A stretch of 9,893 nt of DNA. Origin: an uncultured Collinsella sp. GTDB taxonomy: Bacteria; Actinomycetota; Coriobacteriia; Coriobacteriales; Coriobacteriaceae. Below the pieces are notes generated by a model that was not told where the DNA came from, did no database searches, and worked only from the letters and a program-made list of their open reading frames with translations. Location: the NCBI GenBank assembly GCA_900543505.1, contig UQSB01000064.1, positions 1 through 9,893 of the forward strand, written 5' to 3'. The position numbers and the translations under genes were made by a program. Shown piece by piece: positions 6,051 through 9,893 of the stretch (its first letter is position 1; the number at the start of each line of letters is the position of its first letter).

Positions 6051-6863
6051 CTATTCGGTGAGCTCGGGGCCCTCGCCGGGCACGTATGCCTCGGCGCCCT
6101 CGACTCGGTTGATGCAGATGGTTCCGAAGATCTCGTCCTGGCTCAGCGTGAGCGAACCGCGCTTGGCAAGCTCAAGCATGGCCAGGAAGGTGACGACGAG
6201 TTGCTCGGTGGTGGCGTCGCCGTCCAACAGCTCGCGGAAGGTGCAGGTTTGGTGCGCCATGGTAAAGCGGTCGACTGAGGCCACGGTCAGGTCGAGCGGT
6301 ACGCGATGCGGCGCCACATGCTCGGCCTCCAGCAGGAAGGTCTGGCGCTTGCCGTCCAGGTCGGCACAGATAACGGCCAGGCCGCGCAGGGTGATGCCAG
6401 CCAGATAGTCGGGCATGAGCCCTAGGAACTCAGGGTCGGGGCCGGCCACACGCGGATGCATACGGCTTTCGGCCTGCATGCGGGCACCGAGGGCCGCAGC
6501 CGCGCCTTTAAACTGCTTGTAGGCAATCAGGCGCTGGATCAGGACCTCGCGCAAGGCGTCGCCGTCGAGCGCGCTGAGTTCCTCGAGGTCTTCGTCGAAC
6601 TCGTCATCGTCGTCATCGACTTTGCGCGGGGCCTCCTGCGGCACCAGAGAGGCGGCCTTGATGTCCAGAAGGGTTGCCGCGACCAGCAGAAAGTCGCTCG
6701 CCACGTCCAGGTCCAGCGCCTCGATGCGCTCCACCTCGGCAAGGTACTGCTCGGCCACCTCGCTGATGGAGATGGCGCCGATATCTACTTTTTGGCGGGT
6801 TACCAGCTGCAGCAACAGGTCGAACGGCCCGCTGTAGACCTGAGTCGACACGCGATACGACAT
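6051..6863 (-). CDS. scpA: Segregation and condensation protein ScpA (kleisin)
   Basis: Kleisin subunit of the SMC-ScpAB condensin; it bridges the SMC head domains and carries an ScpB dimer. The 270-residue protein has the family hallmarks YSGPFDLLLQLVTRQKVDI (residues 10-28), ISEVAEQYL (33-41) and SDFLLVAATLLDIKAASLVP (56-75). These form the N-terminal domain that contacts the SMC neck. A strongly acidic linker follows (KVDDDDDEFDEDLEEL, 81-96), and the C-terminal region (about 200-260) fits the winged helix that binds the SMC cap, with LAMLELAKRGSLTLSQDEIF. Length is slightly above the usual 240-260. The ATG at 6861-6863 has the best Shine-Dalgarno of the window. With an 84 nt spacer upstream and scpB 11 nt downstream, it may be the first gene of an operon, although read-through from the M50 protease gene is possible. 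Confidence 0.97.
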   Translation of the reverse strand: MSYRVSTQVYSGPFDLLLQLVTRQKVDIGAISISEVAEQYLAEVERIEALDLDVASDFLLVAATLLDIKAASLVPQEAPRKVDDDDDEFDEDLEELSALDGDALREVLIQRLIAYKQFKGAAAALGARMQAESRMHPRVAGPDPEFLGLMPDYLAGITLRGLAVICADLDGKRQTFLLEAEHVAPHRVPLDLTVASVDRFTMAHQTCTFRELLDGDATTEQLVVTFLAMLELAKRGSLTLSQDEIFGTICINRVEGAEAYVPGEGPELTE

Positions 6864-6947
6864 CTTCGACCTCCTTTGACGGCGCCTTCGCGGCGCGGTT
6901 TGGGTGCATGTTGCGACCGTTTTGCGCGGTCGACCTGTAAGTTTACC
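6864..6947 (-). other. 84 nt spacer between the M50 protease gene and scpA, with two short inverted repeats
   Basis: Two potential hairpins are visible. One has a 6 bp stem CGACCG/CGGTCG with a 7 nt loop (6914-6932). The other has a 5 bp stem GCGCC/GGCGC with a 5 nt loop (6882-6896), close to the scpA ribosome site. Neither is followed by a T-run in the transcribed direction, so a standard intrinsic terminator is not supported. No convincing -35/-10 pair was found by eye. The spacer may mark an operon boundary or a weak attenuator; this is a guess from spacing and structure. Confidence 0.35.
6869..6877 (-). promoter_or_regulatory. Strong Shine-Dalgarno of scpA
   Basis: AAAGGAGGT on the minus strand is a full match to the 3' end of 16S rRNA, 5 nt before the scpA ATG. 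It is the only strong ribosome site here that lies in non-coding DNA instead of inside the preceding gene, consistent with scpA being translated independently. Confidence 0.85.
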
Positions 6948-7631
6948 TTAGATGCCGGCGATTGCGAAGTTGAGCAGCCACTCGGCCAGCGGATACACGG
7001 TAACGTCGAAATAGCGGACGATCACATCAATGCCAGTCCACATGGGCAGCAGATACAGCACGATGATGAGGATGGGCATGGCGTATTGCTGCAGGTGGTA
7101 GTAGTTGTTGAGCGCCTTGCCTTTGAGGAACGGCACGATGATCGACGAGCCATCGAGCGGCGGGATCGGGATGAGGTTGAAGAATGCGAGTGACAGGTTA
7201 ACCACGATAAACGTGGCGCCGAAGTTCATGATCTGTGACGCCAGGGCAAAGGAGATGCCGGTGTAGAGGTTGCCGTACGCCACGTGCATGAGTGCCGCGG
7301 CAAGGCACGCGAGTGCGATGTTCGACGCGGGGCCGGCCGCGCTCACCAGGACCTCGTCGCGCTTGGGGTGCTTGAGGTTGTTGAGGTAGACGGGCACGGG
7401 TTTGGCGAAGGCGAACACCGGGCCGCCGGCCGCGAGCATGAGCAGCGGCAGGATGATGGTGCCAAACGGGTCGATATGGTTAAGCGGGTTGAGTGACACG
7501 CGGCCGCGCGAACGGGCCGTCTTGTCGCCGAGCGCCCAGGCCGCGGCGGCGTGTGCGCTCTCGTGGATCACGATGCCCACGATGACGGCGACGGCGCTGG
7601 CGAGCAGGTTCATGAGGTAGCTGCTGGACAT
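6948..7631 (-). CDS. Site-2 protease family (M50) membrane metalloprotease
   Basis: Polytopic membrane protein of 227 residues in the compact bacterial M50 group (SREBP site-2 protease-like, without a PDZ domain). The zinc motif HESAH (HExxH, residues 23-27) lies in the first hydrophobic segment. The third ligand motif is NLIPIPPLDG (151-160) with Asp159, and the AAGPASN block (97-103) is also typical. About four to six hydrophobic segments can be seen, including residues near 9-22, 56-75, 94-116, 125-150 and 180-200. These enzymes cut transmembrane substrates, but the substrate here is unknown. The start ATG is at 7629-7631, 9 nt after the stop of the 98-residue membrane protein, with GGGGAG overlapping that stop codon. 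M50 genes are commonly found upstream of scpA in Firmicutes and related bacteria, so the neighbourhood is a conserved one. The active-site residues look intact. Confidence 0.93.
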   Translation of the reverse strand: MSSSYLMNLLASAVAVIVGIVIHESAHAAAAWALGDKTARSRGRVSLNPLNHIDPFGTIILPLLMLAAGGPVFAFAKPVPVYLNNLKHPKRDEVLVSAAGPASNIALACLAAALMHVAYGNLYTGISFALASQIMNFGATFIVVNLSLAFFNLIPIPPLDGSSIIVPFLKGKALNNYYHLQQYAMPILIIVLYLLPMWTGIDVIVRYFDVTVYPLAEWLLNFAIAGI

Positions 7632-7640
7632 AGCGCTCCC

Positions 7641-7937
7641 CTAGCGGACGCGGCGCGAGGCGCGCGTGAGCAGGTAGTCGATCACAAACAGGATCACGGT
7701 GACGATGGCGTAATCCAGGCGGAACACGCCGCCAAAGGGCGACGTGATGACGCCATAGCCGGCGATGGCGCTCGGCAGTGCGCGCGAAAGCTCAACGACA
7801 AAGCCTACGATCTGCAGCTTGGCGGTGAGGCCGCTAAAACACAGCAGCACGGTCATCGCGCTCATAAAGATGCCGCAGATGCGACAGGCGATGGCGATGA
7901 TGCTCATCGCCACGGCAGCGGCCTTACGAGAGTTCAC
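7641..7937 (-). CDS. Small membrane protein of unknown function, 98 residues
   Basis: I do not recognise this protein. It starts with GTG at 7935-7937, preceded seven bases upstream by GAGGAG (7945-7950), and overlaps the ABC-F gene by 14 nt. A longer reading from 8057 exists, but its extra residues lie in the ABC-F coiled-coil region and look like an out-of-frame shadow. The 98 residues begin VNSRKAAAV and contain two or three hydrophobic segments: about 7-37, 41-64 and 74-90. The second of these is interrupted by ELSRALPS. The C-terminus is short and basic (TRASRRVR). The start resembles a cytosolic N-terminus; no cleavable signal peptide is evident. The M50 protease gene follows after 9 nt with its ribosome site on this stop codon, so the two are probably cotranslated. 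A partner or regulator of the protease is possible, but nothing in the sequence shows it. Confidence 0.75.
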   Translation of the reverse strand: MNSRKAAAVAMSIIAIACRICGIFMSAMTVLLCFSGLTAKLQIVGFVVELSRALPSAIAGYGVITSPFGGVFRLDYAIVTVILFVIDYLLTRASRRVR

Positions 7938-9893
7938 GCGCGGTCTCCTCTTCGATCTGGGTGGAAAGCTCCAGCCATTCGTCCTCGAGCTTGGGCAGCT
8001 CTTGCTTAAGGCCGTTATATTCCCCCAGCGCGGCGTTGAACTTGTCTTGATCGGCATAAAGCTCTTCGCTTGCCATCAATTCCATAAGCTCGTCATAGCG
8101 GGCGCGCTTTTTGTCCAGCTCTGTCTCGATCTTTTTGAGCTGGTTACGCACGCCCTTGAGCTTTTTGTTGAGCGCAGCGCGGGCTTGGGCCTCGGCGCGC
8201 TTTTGCTCCTTGGTCTTTTTGCCCTCGGCAGGCTTGGGGGCGGCGACGGGGGTGTCGGCCTGGGCAGCGCTGGCCTTGGTGGACTTGGTCGTGGCCGGCG
8301 CGCTCTCCGTGGACGCCTCGGCGGCGGCGCGGGCCGCGAGGTCCTCACGCTTGTAGAGGTAGTAGTCGTAGTCGCCGTCGTAGACCGTGACTTGGCCGTC
8401 GCGGATGTCGATGACGCGGTTGGCCACGGCGCGTACCAGGTGCTCGTCGTGACTGATTAGCACGATGGTGCCGGGGAAGTTTTGCAGGGCGTTCTCGAGC
8501 ATGTCCACCGAGTCGATGTCCAGGTGGTTGGTGGGCTCGTCCAGGCACAGGAGCGCCTCGGGGGCCACGAGCATCTTCGCCAGGGCCAGACGCGCCTTTT
8601 CGCCTCCGGAGAGGACGCGTACCTGCTTTTCGATGGAATCGTTGTCGCTAAACAGGAAGGCGCCTAGCAAGCTGCGCTGCTGCGGCACGGTCCACTTGGG
8701 CGTGACGGTGTCGATCTCTTGCAGGACGGTGTTGGACTCGGTCATGCCCTCGAGCGCGTGCTGGGCGTAATAGGCCACGCCCACGTTGGTGCCCAGATCG
8801 CGGGTGCCGGTGGTGGGCGGCTCCAGGCCGGCGAGGATCTTCATGAGGGTGGACTTGCCGGCGCCGTTGGGGCCGACGAGTGCCACGTGCTCGCCGCGGT
8901 AGAGCTTGAGGTCGATGTCGCTGTAGATGTGTTTGTTGCCGTAGGACTTGGAGACGCCCTCCAGGCCCACGACCATATCGCCGGAGCGCGGCGGGTCGGG
9001 GAACTTAAAGTCGATGTGCTTGTGGCCCTCGGGCAGGATGACGAGCTCCTTTTTGATCTGCTCGATCTTGCGGATGCGCTCCTGCGCCTGGGCGGCCTTG
9101 GTGGGCTTATAGCGGAACTTGTCTACGAAGACCTGCATGTGGGCGATGTCGCGCTCCTGGGCGGCACGCTTTGCGCGCATCTGCTCCAGGTTGTCCTCGC
9201 GCTGCTTGAGGTAGCTGCTGTAGTTGCCGGTGTAGGTGGTTACGCGGCGGTTCTCGAGGGCGGCGACGTGGTCGACGCAGGCGTCCATGAAGGCGCGGTC
9301 GTGGCTGACGATGAGGACGGCGCCGTCGTAGTTGGCGATAAAGCCGCGCAGCCACTGGACGCTTTCGAGGTCCAGGTGGTTGGTGGGCTCGTCCAGCAGC
9401 AGCAGGTCGGGGTGGCGCAGGAAGAGCTTGGCGAGCGCGATGCGCATCTGCCAGCCGCCCGAGAACTCGGAGCATGGGCGCTCAAAGTCGGTGACCTTAA
9501 AGCCCAGGCCGGAAAGGATTTTGCGGGCGTTGCTCTCGAGCTCGTAGCCGCCCAGGTGCTCAAAGCGGTCCTGGACCTGGCCGTACTCGTTAAGGAGTGC
9601 GTCGACGTCCTTGCCCTGCTCGGAGAGCTCGGTGATCTGGGCCTGCAGCTCGTTAGCGCGCTCGCCCATGCGGCGGATTTCCTTGGCGGCGGCCATGACC
9701 TCGGCAAGGATGGTGGTGTCCTTGTGCTCCAGATTAGTTTCCTGCTCTAGGTAGCCCACCTGGCAGTCCTTGGCGTACTGGACCTGGCCGGCGTCGGGGC
9801 TGTCGATGCCCATGATGATTTTGAGCATGGTGGTTTTGCCGGCGCCGTTGGGGCCCACGAGCGCGAAGCGCTCGCCGGGGGTGGTCTGGAAGG
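7924..9893 (-). CDS. ABC-F family ATPase (Uup/YdiF/YheS-like); N-terminus beyond the right edge
   Basis: Soluble twin-ATPase of the ABC-F family, whose studied members bind the ribosomal E site and relieve stalled or blocked translation. About 655 residues are visible, and perhaps 20-30 are missing at the N-terminus; the frame is open to the edge and reads FQTTPGERFALVGPNGAGKTT. NBD1 has Walker A near 9832-9858, signature FSGGWQMRIALAKLF near 9425-9470 and Walker B LLLLDEPTNHLD at 9370-9408. The inter-domain linker typical of ABC-F (YLKQRE to KPTKAAQAQERIRKIE) lies near 9050-9230. NBD2 has GPNGAGKST near 8845-8875, LSGGEKARLALAKML near 8568-8613 and LCLDEPTNHLD at 8518-8550. An Ala/Pro/Thr-rich spacer (about 8210-8340) leads to a C-terminal coiled coil (about 7930-8200) as in Uup/YdiF. 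There are no transmembrane segments, so it is not a transporter. Whether it confers antibiotic resistance cannot be told. The 3' end overlaps the next gene by 14 nt. Confidence 0.95.
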   Translation of the reverse strand, partial: FQTTPGERFALVGPNGAGKTTMLKIIMGIDSPDAGQVQYAKDCQVGYLEQETNLEHKDTTILAEVMAAAKEIRRMGERANELQAQITELSEQGKDVDALLNEYGQVQDRFEHLGGYELESNARKILSGLGFKVTDFERPCSEFSGGWQMRIALAKLFLRHPDLLLLDEPTNHLDLESVQWLRGFIANYDGAVLIVSHDRAFMDACVDHVAALENRRVTTYTGNYSSYLKQREDNLEQMRAKRAAQERDIAHMQVFVDKFRYKPTKAAQAQERIRKIEQIKKELVILPEGHKHIDFKFPDPPRSGDMVVGLEGVSKSYGNKHIYSDIDLKLYRGEHVALVGPNGAGKSTLMKILAGLEPPTTGTRDLGTNVGVAYYAQHALEGMTESNTVLQEIDTVTPKWTVPQQRSLLGAFLFSDNDSIEKQVRVLSGGEKARLALAKMLVAPEALLCLDEPTNHLDIDSVDMLENALQNFPGTIVLISHDEHLVRAVANRVIDIRDGQVTVYDGDYDYYLYKREDLAARAAAEASTESAPATTKSTKASAAQADTPVAAPKPAEGKKTKEQKRAEAQARAALNKKLKGVRNQLKKIETELDKKRARYDELMELMASEELYADQDKFNAALGEYNGLKQELPKLEDEWLELSTQIEEETARELS
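7935..7950 (-). promoter_or_regulatory. GTG start and Shine-Dalgarno of the 98-residue membrane protein
   Basis: GAGGAG (7945-7950), then 7 nt, then GTG (7935-7937), all within the last codons of the ABC-F gene. This is the evidence for choosing the short GTG start over ATG or GTG codons further upstream that have no comparable ribosome site and would overlap the ABC-F gene deeply. Confidence 0.7.

Noticed and set aside
6882..6932. Intrinsic terminator after the M50 protease gene
   Set aside because: Two short stems exist, but neither is followed by a T-run in the minus-strand direction and both stems are only 5-6 bp. Listed only as a spacer with inverted repeats.
8518..9396. 27 bp exact direct repeat (8518-8544 and 9370-9396)
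   Set aside because: Both copies encode the LDEPTNHLD Walker B segment of the two ATPase domains of the same ABC-F protein. Protein conservation and shared codon preference explain the identity; it is not a mobile or recombination repeat.
8719..9750. Plus-strand open frame of 343 codons opposite the ABC-F gene
   Set aside because: The Leu/Val/Gly/Ala-rich translation looks superficially membrane-like but is the antisense image of a conserved ATPase; nothing independent supports it.
1..9893. Search for accessory systems: CRISPR repeats, tRNA or rRNA genes, transposase or integrase genes, toxin-antitoxin pairs, phage genes, defence genes
   Set aside because: Read on both strands, nothing of this kind was seen. 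Nearly all the DNA is used by ten conserved or plausible genes on one strand, with no base-composition break.

Overview
All ten genes in this 9.9 kb, GC-rich window lie on the minus strand, so transcription runs from high to low coordinates. The window looks like bacterial chromosomal core DNA. The order scpA-scpB-rluB-cmk followed shortly by der is typical of Actinobacteria. The extra plsC, ispH and DUF512 radical-SAM genes between cmk and der, the GC content and the codon style suggest the class Coriobacteriia, perhaps Collinsella. That assignment is inferred from gene content and order; no 16S gene or other direct marker is present.

Upstream part (9893 to about 6948): an ABC-F type ATPase lacking only its extreme N-terminus, a 98-residue membrane protein of unknown function that overlaps it by 14 nt, and a site-2 (M50) metalloprotease 9 nt further on. 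An 84 nt spacer (6864-6947) follows. It holds two short inverted repeats and the strongest Shine-Dalgarno sequence in the window.

Downstream part (6863 to 1): scpA, scpB, rluB, cmk, plsC, ispH, a PDZ/radical-SAM DUF512 gene and the first 168 codons of der. Junctions range from a 14 nt overlap to an 11 nt gap, except for 68 nt between rluB and cmk. Several ribosome binding sites are built into the end or stop codon of the preceding gene. This is what a translationally coupled operon looks like. Its products serve chromosome condensation (ScpAB, which work with SMC), 23S rRNA modification and 50S assembly (RluB-like, Der), pyrimidine nucleotide supply (Cmk), phospholipid synthesis (PlsC) and isoprenoid synthesis (IspH).

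I found no mobile element, CRISPR array, phage gene, tRNA, rRNA, toxin-antitoxin pair or defence cassette, and I do not think the window holds an undescribed accessory system. The points most worth a second look are the composite gene order with the uncharacterised DUF512 protein beside der, a PlsC whose HX4D motif reads HX4E, the unknown 98-residue membrane protein, and the charged tails on ScpB and RluB.
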